Positions 37,248 to 44,496 of a stretch of DNA of 64,000 nt are shown here, in pieces. The notes under the pieces are model-generated. The model worked only from the letters and a program-made list of their open reading frames with translations. It made no database searches and was not told where the DNA came from. The stretch is taken from assembly GCF_008329525.1 (NCBI RefSeq), contig NZ_NPKQ01000002.1:806001-870000 (forward strand), read 5' to 3'. The DNA comes from Tardiphaga sp. P9-11 (GTDB lineage Bacteria > Pseudomonadota > Alphaproteobacteria > Rhizobiales > Xanthobacteraceae). Every line of letters begins with the position of its first letter. Position 1 is the first letter of the stretch. Both the position numbers and the translations under genes were made by a program.

Positions 37248-37979
37248 TCAGACGTCCGCGGAAACAAGGTTGGTGTGACCCAGCAAATAGCTGCGGCAGT
37301 CGCGCAGGCTGCGCAGCGCGCGATTGAAGTCGCGCCCGGTCGAAACCAGCGCCCGGATCACCAGCGGATTGCGGGCGATGCCGCGCAACACCTTGCGCAG
37401 ATCGACATCGCCATTGGGTTTGATCGCGGTGGTGGCGATTTCCGGCAGGGCGCGATGGGCGGGATCGCTGACCACGCGCAGCGCGGCGAAGGGCAAACCG
37501 GCCCTGGCGGCGAACTCGGCTGCGATGTGGCTTTCCATATCGACGGCAGCTGCGCCAAATTCCGAGCGCAGCGCGGCCTTGCCAGCCTGTCCGGTGACGA
37601 CCTTCTCAACACCGACAAGACCACCGCGAAACACCTTCTGACGACCGACGCCGGCACCGGCGATCAGTTCGTCGCTAAGCGCTTCAGAAGCCGACCAGCG
37701 GCTCATGCCGGCCACCACTTCCGTGGCCACGACGACGGCGCCTGATTTGAGATCGGGATCGAGGCCTCCGGCAACGCCAAAGCTAACGACACCGCGGACG
37801 GTGGCGGAATCGAAGTCCGCCAGCAGGCTGCGGAGCTGGACGGGATCACTTGAACTGCAGATGACGGTCATTCCCGGTCCGGCTGCGATCTTCGCCTCCT
37901 GGACCAGCCCTGTGACAATCAATACCGGTCGCGGGTCGGCGTCGCCCGCTGTCGAAATGCCCCCATCGCCCAAAATCAC
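37248..37979 (-). CDS. hpnG: HpnG, adenosylhopane phosphorylase
   Basis: The 243-residue nucleoside-phosphorylase-fold protein releases adenine from adenosylhopane on the way to bacteriohopanetetrol. Visible features are LIVTGLVQEAKIA, VRGVVSFGVAGGLDPDLKSGAVVVAT, the substrate-site segment DMESHIAAEFAARAGLPFAALRVVSD, and a C-terminal region conserved in HpnG. Its ATG overlaps the shc stop by 4 bp (ATGA), and it is the last gene of the hpnC-D-E-shc-hpnG operon. The order places it with the cyclase, although its substrate comes from HpnH, encoded on the opposite strand. Confidence 0.9.
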   Translation of the reverse strand: MILGDGGISTAGDADPRPVLIVTGLVQEAKIAAGPGMTVICSSSDPVQLRSLLADFDSATVRGVVSFGVAGGLDPDLKSGAVVVATEVVAGMSRWSASEALSDELIAGAGVGRQKVFRGGLVGVEKVVTGQAGKAALRSEFGAAAVDMESHIAAEFAARAGLPFAALRVVSDPAHRALPEIATTAIKPNGDVDLRKVLRGIARNPLVIRALVSTGRDFNRALRSLRDCRSYLLGHTNLVSADV

Positions 37980-39949
37980 ATCCCAACCCCTACGGTCTTG
38001 CTGTTGGTGCTCTTCAAATTCCGGAACCGCGCCAACGCCCAGAGCGGGAAGAATTTCGAGTAGCCATGATAACGCAGATAAAACACACGGGGGAAGCCGG
38101 TGGCCGTGTAACGGGCCTCGTCCCAGAGTCCTTTTTCCGTCTGTGTGTCCATCAGGTACCGCGTTCCACGGGCCACAGCCGGATTATCGACCTCGCCTGC
38201 CGCCATAAGCGCAAGCAAGGCCCATGCCGTTTGCGACGATGTGCTGGGTGCCGCCTCGAATCCCTTGTAATCGAGTCGGTAGCTGACCGCATCTTCGCCC
38301 CAACCGCCGTCGTCGTTCTGGATCGACAGCAGCCAGGCCACCGCCTTGCGGAACGCCGAATCCTGGTGGTCGATGCCGACAGCATTGAGCGCGCACAGCA
38401 CCGACCAGGTGCCATAGATGTAGTTCAGGCCCCAGCGGCCATACCATGAGCCTTCGGCGAGTTGGGTGCGGCGCAGATATTCCACACCGTCTGCCAGCGG
38501 CTTCGAGGTCTCGACGGTGTCGCCAAGCTGCGCCAGCATCGAGACGCAGCGCGCGGTGACGTCCTCGGTCGGCGGATCGAGCAGCGCACCATGGTCCGAG
38601 AACGGGATGTTGTTCAGGTAATATTCGAGGTTATCGACCTCGAACGCCGCGAAGCCGCCGTCGCTGCTCTGCATGCCCAGAATCCACTCCCGACCACGGT
38701 CGAGGGCGACGTCGTATTCCTTGCCGCCGGTCTGACGGCGGGCGCGGTCCATCGCCATCATCACCACGGCCGTGTCGTCGAGATCGGGGTAATGCGCGTT
38801 GTTGTACTGGAACGCCCAGCCGCCCGGACGCAGATCCGGCCGCTTCACCGCCCAGTCGCCCTTGACGTCGAGCACCTGCTTCGTTGCCAGCCAGTCGAGA
38901 CCTTCTTTCGCCGGACCGAACGCCTCATCGCCCCCGGTCTCCAGCATCGCATGCGCGGTCAGCGCGGTGTCCCACACCGGCGATACGCAAGGCTGGCAAT
39001 AGGCTTCGACCTCGCCGACAATCAAAAGCTTGTCGATTCCGCGGCGCTGGATGGCGCGGGGTGGATAGTCGGCGGGGAAGCCGAGCACTTCATACATCAT
39101 GACCATATTAGCCATCGGCGGATAGATCGCGCCGAGACCATCCTCGCCGTTCAGGCGCTCTTCGCAGAACTCGACCGCTTTGGCGATTGAATGGGCGCGG
39201 AGCTTCTTGGGGAAATACGGCTCGGCAGCGCGAAGCAGAATGTCGATGCCGGTGAAGAAGGCAAACATCGCGCGACTCTGATGCGGCGCACGTTTGATGC
39301 CACCGACCTTGGACGGATCTTCCAGGAACAGCTCGTCGATACCGATGCCCTTCTTGTTCTGCGCGCGCGGCTTCAGGGCTGCGAGTACCATGAGCGGCAC
39401 AATCGTCGTACGCGCCCAATAGGACATCTTGTTGAGGTGGAACGGAAACCACATCGGCAGCAGCATGATCTCGACAGGCAGCACCGGAGTGGCACGCCAG
39501 GAGAGAATGCCGAACATCGCCAGCAGGAAGCGCGTGAAGACGTTCACATTGGCAGCGCCGCCGCGCGACCGGATCGCCTCGCGGGCACGAACCATATGCG
39601 GCGCGTCGGTCGAATCGCCGATCATCTTCAGCGCGAAATACACTTTCACGCTGGCGCTCATGTCGAAGTCGCCGTCCTGCACCAGCGCCCAGCCGTGATG
39701 CTTGCCCTGGGTGCGCCGAAGATAGTTGGCAATCTTGCCTTCGAGTTCAGCATCGACGGGCTCGCCGAGATAGTGTCGCAGCAAGACGTATTCTGACGGG
39801 ATCGTGCCGTCGGCTTCGAGCTCAAATACCCAATGGCCGTCAGGCTGCCGGAACTTCAGCAGCCCCTGCCGCGCCGAAGCGATGCTCGTCTCAAGCGCCG
39901 CATTCTGAATTGTGATCTCTGGACTGACCGAATGCATCTCGCTCGCCAT
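37976..39949 (-). CDS. shc: Squalene-hopene cyclase
   Basis: The 657-residue class II terpene cyclase converts squalene to hopene and hopanol at the inner membrane. The catalytic DxDDTA motif is present as DLDDTA (about residue 390). Several QW repeats are visible, such as GWGEDAVSYRLDYKG, EGSWYGRWGLNYIYGTWSVLCAL and the C-terminal EKGLWDEARYTATGFPRVFYLRYHGY. I chose the ATG at 39949 (MASEMHSV), giving a family-typical length; a TTG at 39988 would add 13 residues. It lies directly downstream of hpnE and is coupled to hpnG. Confidence 0.95.
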   Translation of the reverse strand: MASEMHSVSPEITIQNAALETSIASARQGLLKFRQPDGHWVFELEADGTIPSEYVLLRHYLGEPVDAELEGKIANYLRRTQGKHHGWALVQDGDFDMSASVKVYFALKMIGDSTDAPHMVRAREAIRSRGGAANVNVFTRFLLAMFGILSWRATPVLPVEIMLLPMWFPFHLNKMSYWARTTIVPLMVLAALKPRAQNKKGIGIDELFLEDPSKVGGIKRAPHQSRAMFAFFTGIDILLRAAEPYFPKKLRAHSIAKAVEFCEERLNGEDGLGAIYPPMANMVMMYEVLGFPADYPPRAIQRRGIDKLLIVGEVEAYCQPCVSPVWDTALTAHAMLETGGDEAFGPAKEGLDWLATKQVLDVKGDWAVKRPDLRPGGWAFQYNNAHYPDLDDTAVVMMAMDRARRQTGGKEYDVALDRGREWILGMQSSDGGFAAFEVDNLEYYLNNIPFSDHGALLDPPTEDVTARCVSMLAQLGDTVETSKPLADGVEYLRRTQLAEGSWYGRWGLNYIYGTWSVLCALNAVGIDHQDSAFRKAVAWLLSIQNDDGGWGEDAVSYRLDYKGFEAAPSTSSQTAWALLALMAAGEVDNPAVARGTRYLMDTQTEKGLWDEARYTATGFPRVFYLRYHGYSKFFPLWALARFRNLKSTNSKTVGVGM

Positions 39950-39991
39950 ATCTCCGTACTCGTCGTGAATGATCGTCTGGCTGCGCAACGG

Positions 39992-41242
39992 TCAGCGCAT
40001 CGCCAGAACGAGATCGGCGGCGCGGTCACCCGACCGCACCGATCCCTCAATAGTTGCCGGCAGACCGGTATCGGTCCAATCGCCCGCGAGAAAAAGATTC
40101 TTGAAATCCGTAACAGCGCCCGGACGCAGGGCATTTTGCGCAGGTGTAGCGGCAAAAGTGGCGCGGCGCTCGCGCACGATCTGCCACGCCGGCAGTGGCG
40201 CCTGGATATTCGAAATCTTGCAGATTTCGTCCCAGATCTGTTGCGCAAACTGTTCGCGCGGTGTGTTCACGAAACGGTCGCCATTGCTGATCGTGATCGA
40301 CAGGCGATTGTGAAAAGCAAACAGCCATTCCACCACACCGCCGACAACGCCAACCAGCGGCGCGTGGCCTGCTGGCGGAACGTAGTTGAAATGCGCGTTC
40401 ACGATCGCACGGAATTCGGTCGGCGTCTTCACGCCAGGCAAGAGCGACTTCGCGGCCCATGGCGGAACAGCCATCACCACGACGTCGTCCACGCTAAGCG
40501 TGATGACGTCTTCAGCGCCAAACTTCAGCTCGGTGACGCGATCACCACTCATGGTGTAACCGCGCAGCTCATGGCCAAAATGAACGCCGGCGCCCTTGGC
40601 ACGCAGCAATTCGATCGCAGGCTCGACCAGAACATCGCTAAGACCAGCGCGCGCGATCAGCGGGCGGCACGCCTGCCCGCCAGCCAGCAGCGTTTCGCGC
40701 ACGATGGCGCCGGCCAGACCAGCTGAACCTTCCGGCGGATCGACATTGAGCGCGGCCAGCAGCAGTGGCTGCACCAGACGATCATAGAGGACGCCTTCAC
40801 AGCGAATGGCATCGCCGACCAGGCGACTATTCGACGACCAGATCAGCGGCGATAGCGCGAGATAATCGGCAACGCCGGTGTCCGGGACACGGCGCGTCTT
40901 GTCGAACAACCATGTCGGGATCTTGCCATCGCCGAGATCGAGCTGCCAGCGCTTGCCAGTCTTGGCATCGGCAAATGCAAATTGCGCCCGCTGCGGACCA
41001 ACGAGCCCGGCCTCGGTGCCGATCGACTTTGCATAGTCCATGACATGGCGATTGCCCGACAGCACCAAGTGGTTGCCGTTGTCGATGGTCAGACCAGTCT
41101 GCACATCGAAATACGACCGGCAACGGCCGCCAGCCTGCTGGGTCGCCTCATGCACATGCACCTGGTAGCCGGCATTGCTGAGCCTGATAGCAGCAGCGAG
41201 GCCGGACACGCCGGCGCCAATGATATGAGCAGTTTTGGACAT
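39992..41242 (-). CDS. hpnE: HpnE, hydroxysqualene dehydroxylase
   Basis: The 416-residue FAD-dependent amine-oxidase-fold protein reduces hydroxysqualene to squalene in the HpnCDE route. The N-terminal dinucleotide motif is AHIIGAGVSGLAAAIRLSNAG, with EATQQAGGRCRSY next; the C-terminal FLAGDWTDTGLPATIEGSVRSGDRAADL is typical of the family. Its ATG overlaps the hpnD stop by one base, and shc follows closely, so the operon is translationally coupled. Confidence 0.94.
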   Translation of the reverse strand: MSKTAHIIGAGVSGLAAAIRLSNAGYQVHVHEATQQAGGRCRSYFDVQTGLTIDNGNHLVLSGNRHVMDYAKSIGTEAGLVGPQRAQFAFADAKTGKRWQLDLGDGKIPTWLFDKTRRVPDTGVADYLALSPLIWSSNSRLVGDAIRCEGVLYDRLVQPLLLAALNVDPPEGSAGLAGAIVRETLLAGGQACRPLIARAGLSDVLVEPAIELLRAKGAGVHFGHELRGYTMSGDRVTELKFGAEDVITLSVDDVVVMAVPPWAAKSLLPGVKTPTEFRAIVNAHFNYVPPAGHAPLVGVVGGVVEWLFAFHNRLSITISNGDRFVNTPREQFAQQIWDEICKISNIQAPLPAWQIVRERRATFAATPAQNALRPGAVTDFKNLFLAGDWTDTGLPATIEGSVRSGDRAADLVLAMR

Positions 41243-42096
41243 CAGATGATCGCGTATCGCAGCAGGATCGCTATCTTGGAGGCCTTGCCGAGACGAACGG
41301 GGTCGCGCGGCAAAGCAAAGCCACGCACCACCAGCAATTCCAGGATGGCGTGATAATATTTCGACATGATCCGTGGCGCACGCACCACGCGGCGCTTGTT
41401 ACGCGCCATGATCTCGTCGGACTTCTCGAAATGCGCCTGCGCCCGCTTCACCAGCGGCGCACAGACCTTCGGCAATGCCAGGCTGGCGCGTACCACGTCG
41501 GGATCGCTTGACGTGATGCCGGCGTGATAGAGCAGCTCACGCGGCAGATAGAGACGGCCGATACCGGCGTCTTCATCGATGTCACGCAGGATATTGGTGA
41601 TCTGCAGCGCACGGCCGAGATGATGCGCAAGCAGGATACCGTCTTCGTCCGGCATGCCGAACACCTTCACCGACAGGCGGCCGACGGCACTGGCAACGCG
41701 ATCGCAATACAGATCGAACGTCGCATCGTCGGGCGCACGGATATCCTCGGGAATATCCATTTCCATCCCGTCGATGACGGCGATGAAATCCTCCTTGCGC
41801 ATGCCGAACTGCTTGATCGGCCCCACATAGTCGCGTACCCGCGCCGGTGGGTTCCCCGCATAGAGCGCATCGATATCTGTACGCCACTGCTGCATATCGG
41901 CGAGCCTGACATCGCGCGGACCATCGGAATCCGCGATATCGTCGACCTGGCGACAGAAGCTGTAAATCTGGAACATCGCGTCGCGCTGGGCGCGTGGCAG
42001 AATGCGCATCGCGGCGTAGAACGAGCTACCGGCAGCAACGCCCTGAACCTCGTTCTGAGGTTCGCTGTTGTTCACTTCGCTGGTCATCTGGTTCAT
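41242..42096 (-). CDS. hpnD: HpnD, presqualene diphosphate synthase
   Basis: The 284-residue trans-isoprenyl diphosphate synthase condenses two farnesyl diphosphates to presqualene diphosphate. The two Asp-rich motifs are present: FCRQVDDIAD and LRDIDEDAGIGRLYLP. FYAAMRILPRAQRDAMFQIY is typical of the squalene/phytoene synthase family. I chose the ATG at 42096, which overlaps the hpnC stop as ATGA; the longer frame to 42150 lies inside hpnC. Confidence 0.94.
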   Translation of the reverse strand: MNQMTSEVNNSEPQNEVQGVAAGSSFYAAMRILPRAQRDAMFQIYSFCRQVDDIADSDGPRDVRLADMQQWRTDIDALYAGNPPARVRDYVGPIKQFGMRKEDFIAVIDGMEMDIPEDIRAPDDATFDLYCDRVASAVGRLSVKVFGMPDEDGILLAHHLGRALQITNILRDIDEDAGIGRLYLPRELLYHAGITSSDPDVVRASLALPKVCAPLVKRAQAHFEKSDEIMARNKRRVVRAPRIMSKYYHAILELLVVRGFALPRDPVRLGKASKIAILLRYAII

Positions 42097-42974
42097 GCGC
42101 CGGGTCTCGTCGAACGAGGCATCGGCGCGCTGGTGGTCGCGCGGCGCCACAGCCCGCCGGCAATGCCGGCCAGCGCGTAGCCCGCCATGCTGGCCTTGGA
42201 GAGGTGAACTTTCTCGCTCAACGGATCGCGCGTCTTCAGCATCTTCAGTATCTGCCAGGCGAAGGTCTCGATGACAGCAACGTCACAGCCAAGCCGAGCG
42301 TCGGCAATGTGGACCGCCAGCGTCTCGCTCTCATGCATCAGGGTTTCGGTCCTGGCGACCAGCTCGCGAATACAGGCCAGCAGCGCCGGCGACGCCTTCG
42401 CCTGCTTGAGGTCTTCGACCGTGGCACCGTGCCGGTCCAGCACGTCCTGCGGAATGTAGACACGATCGAGATCGCGGTAGTCGTTGCCGCAATCCTGCAG
42501 ATGATTGTTGATCTGCAACGCCGCGCACAGCGCATCCGACGCAGGCCAGGTGGCTTTGCTTTCGCCGTGCACGTCGAGCATGAAACGTCCCACCGGCATC
42601 GCCGAGAACGAGCAATAATGAATGAGCTCATCCCAGTCGGCGTAGCGCAGCTTGGTCACATCCATACGAAACGCTGTCAGGACGTCGAGCGCATGGCGCG
42701 GGGGCATCTCGCGCATCTGGAGCGCCTCGCGCAGGACGACGGCTTCGGCCTGTCCCTCGCCTTGACCGAGCAGATCGGCCTCCAGCTCGTCGAGCAGGGC
42801 GAGTTTCGCTGGCGCGTCGAGCAGCGCGTGATCGGCAATGTCGTCGGCGGTCCGGACGAAATTATAGAAGGCAAGAATCAGCGCCCGGTGGCGCGGATGG
42901 ATAATCCACGACGCGACAGGAAAATTCTCGTCACGATCGGTCTTGCCGGATCGCAGTTCGCTCGCAGGGGTCAT
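42093..42974 (-). CDS. hpnC: HpnC, hydroxysqualene synthase
   Basis: The 293-residue squalene/phytoene-synthase-family enzyme converts presqualene diphosphate to hydroxysqualene. Features are ENFPVASWIIHPRHRALILAFYNFVRTADDIAD, then QINNHLQDCGNDYRDLDRVYIPQDVL. I chose the ATG at 42974 (MTPASELRSG), matching family length; upstream codons to 43097 look non-coding. It is first in the hpnC-D-E-shc-hpnG operon. The 233 bp upstream contain TATATG near 43065, a possible -10 element, but no clear regulator site. Confidence 0.93.
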   Translation of the reverse strand: MTPASELRSGKTDRDENFPVASWIIHPRHRALILAFYNFVRTADDIADHALLDAPAKLALLDELEADLLGQGEGQAEAVVLREALQMREMPPRHALDVLTAFRMDVTKLRYADWDELIHYCSFSAMPVGRFMLDVHGESKATWPASDALCAALQINNHLQDCGNDYRDLDRVYIPQDVLDRHGATVEDLKQAKASPALLACIRELVARTETLMHESETLAVHIADARLGCDVAVIETFAWQILKMLKTRDPLSEKVHLSKASMAGYALAGIAGGLWRRATTSAPMPRSTRPGA

Positions 42975-43207
42975 CCAGAACTGGCTACGTTGGATTGAAG
43001 GGGTGGCTCGGGGGCCGCCAAGGTCCGGAAATACCGGCAGGCGGGGTCGGCCGCGAGCCCCCATATAGGGCAAATTGGCCGGTGAAACCAATGCCAATAT
43101 GCCACTTTCGGCCGCAGCCAGTGCCGGGCCGGATCGCGTCTCAGCGGGCTCGCGGCAAACCTAAAACCATGGCCACGAGCCCGAATCTCACATCGGCGGG
43201 CTATTTA

Positions 43208-43450
43208 TTATTGACCGTGGCTGACCAGCACGTCGTTGCAGGGCTTGCTGATCTTGGGGCGGTTTTCCTTCAGGCAGGAGAGAATCACCAGATCCCCCTG
43301 ATCCATCACGTTACGGCAATGCTTCTGCACGTCGCGGGTGCAAGCCTTCTGTTCCGCGTCGGTGCCGCTGCGGGGCTGGTTTTGCTGGGCCAATGCGCCG
43401 GTCGAGGCAGATGCGGAAAGCACGGACAGTACCAGGAGAAATTTACGCAT
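43208..43450 (-). CDS. Small secreted cysteine-rich protein
   Basis: The 80-residue product has a signal peptide (cleavage near GALAQQ) and a mature part of about 57 residues with four cysteines in the pattern C-x8-C-x13-C-x12-C (KACTRDVQKHCRNVM, ILSCLKENRPKISKPCNDV). This resembles a single GLG1-type Cys-rich repeat found in small exported alphaproteobacterial proteins of unknown role. Two disulfides in the periplasm are likely. An upstream 71-codon frame (43443-43658) overlaps its start by 8 bp and may or may not be real. Confidence 0.75.
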   Translation of the reverse strand: MRKFLLVLSVLSASASTGALAQQNQPRSGTDAEQKACTRDVQKHCRNVMDQGDLVILSCLKENRPKISKPCNDVLVSHGQ

Positions 43451-43658
43451 TGTCTTCCTTCAATATGGTGGCGAGATTCACAGCCCGCGTGGTGCATAGC
43501 ATAAACTGAAACATTCGCATCGCCGGGAAGGCCTTATCTTCAGGCGCATCGGCAAATTCGAGGCGATGGATGCAATCTGGACACAGAGTATCCGTCCCCG
43601 ACGAACGCGAATAATGCGGCGAAAAGGTGCGCATATGGCCGGACCGGCTGATGCCCAC
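43443..43658 (-). CDS. Doubtful small ORF overlapping the Cys-rich gene
   Basis: This 71-codon frame from a GTG contains CPDCIHRLEFADAPEDKAFP, which looks more protein-like than the average random frame and has a CPDC pair. Its TAA overlaps the ATG of the Cys-rich gene, which could give coupling. There is no clear ribosome site or recognised family, so it may be spurious. Confidence 0.3.
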   Translation of the reverse strand: MGISRSGHMRTFSPHYSRSSGTDTLCPDCIHRLEFADAPEDKAFPAMRMFQFMLCTTRAVNLATILKEDNA

Positions 43659-43911
43659 CCACAGGACAGGATAGGATTTTAAGATAATTATCTCGACGCC
43701 CGCTGCGTAGGAGACGGTGCCTTATTGCCAATACGAGGGCGCGTTCACATGTTCCGCTCCGGGAACCTTTAGGGTTGTGAACGGTGACATGTTACTTTTA
43801 CAATCGTCTAATTATGATCAGTCCATTGAACCTAAAGGTGCGCAGCGACACTTAAACTTCGATGAGGCGCGGCATAGCTCGGTTAGACAGCGCGATTTTG
43901 GGAAAATTCAT
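43659..43911. other. Long leader of the 165-residue secreted protein
   Basis: No gene is evident. The stretch holds a nested inverted repeat (CGTTCAC 43742-43748 with GTGAACG 43777-43783, and inside it GTTCC 43751-43755 with GGAAC 43762-43766) and AT-rich sequence that could contain the promoter. Confidence 0.4.
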
Positions 43912-44409
43912 ATGACATTCCATTCTGCAAGGCGTTTCGGGCACGCCATCAAGGCCGCTGGCGCAGGCGCGATTCTGATGCTGTCGATGTCCGCAAGCCA
44001 TGCTCAGTCCGGACCGTTCGTCGGCTTCGACGGGGCCTGGAGTGGGACCGGAACGGTGTCGATGTCGGATGGGTCGTCGGAGCGCATTCGCTGCCGGGCG
44101 ACCTACAAGGTGGATGGCGGCAGTGCACTGGCTCAGACGCTGCGGTGCGCCAGCGACAGCTACAAGTTCGACCTCTCCAGCAATGTGACCAGCCAGGGCA
44201 ACAATATCTCGGGCAGCTGGAGCGAGGCCAGCCGCAACATCTACGGCAATCTGGTCGGTAAGGCTGGCGGCGGCCAGATCGACGTTTTCGTTGAGGCGGC
44301 GGGCTTTGCAGCCAATATCACGCTGACGACCCGCGGCAACAAGCAATCGGTCTCCATCAGTTCCAAGGGCGAAATTCGCGGCGTCTCGATCAACATGGTC
44401 AAGAGCTGA
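43912..44409 (+). CDS. Small secreted protein of unknown function
   Basis: The 165-residue product has a signal peptide (AGAILMLSMSASHAQSG) and a mature beta-rich domain with GAWSGTGTVSMSDGSSERIRC, CRATYKVDGG, TLRCASDSYKFDL and GNNISGSWSEASRN. The strands suggest a small lipocalin-like or beta-sandwich exported protein, but I do not recognise a named family. The ATG at 43912 has GGGA upstream. A strong terminator follows. Confidence 0.75.
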   Translation: MTFHSARRFGHAIKAAGAGAILMLSMSASHAQSGPFVGFDGAWSGTGTVSMSDGSSERIRCRATYKVDGGSALAQTLRCASDSYKFDLSSNVTSQGNNISGSWSEASRNIYGNLVGKAGGGQIDVFVEAAGFAANITLTTRGNKQSVSISSKGEIRGVSINMVKS

Positions 44410-44413
44410 CGTC

Positions 44414-44447
44414 AGCTCACATAGCATTCAAGCTCACATAGCATTCA
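44414..44447. repeat. Tandem 17-bp direct repeat
   Basis: AGCTCACATAGCATTCA occurs twice head-to-tail (44414-44430, 44431-44447) between the stop of the 165-residue gene and the terminator. The copies are identical, suggesting recent slippage. Confidence 0.8.
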
Positions 44448-44448
44448 C

Positions 44449-44480
44449 AAAAAAGCCCCCGCATCCGGGGGCTTTTCTTT
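44449..44480. terminator. Rho-independent terminator, possibly bidirectional
   Basis: AAAAGCCCCCG (44451-44461) pairs with CGGGGGCTTTT (44466-44476), followed by CTTTT. The A-run on the left would serve as the T-tract for the convergent MMPL gene ending at 44497. Confidence 0.85.
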
Positions 44481-44496
44481 TGCAGAATACCGACTT

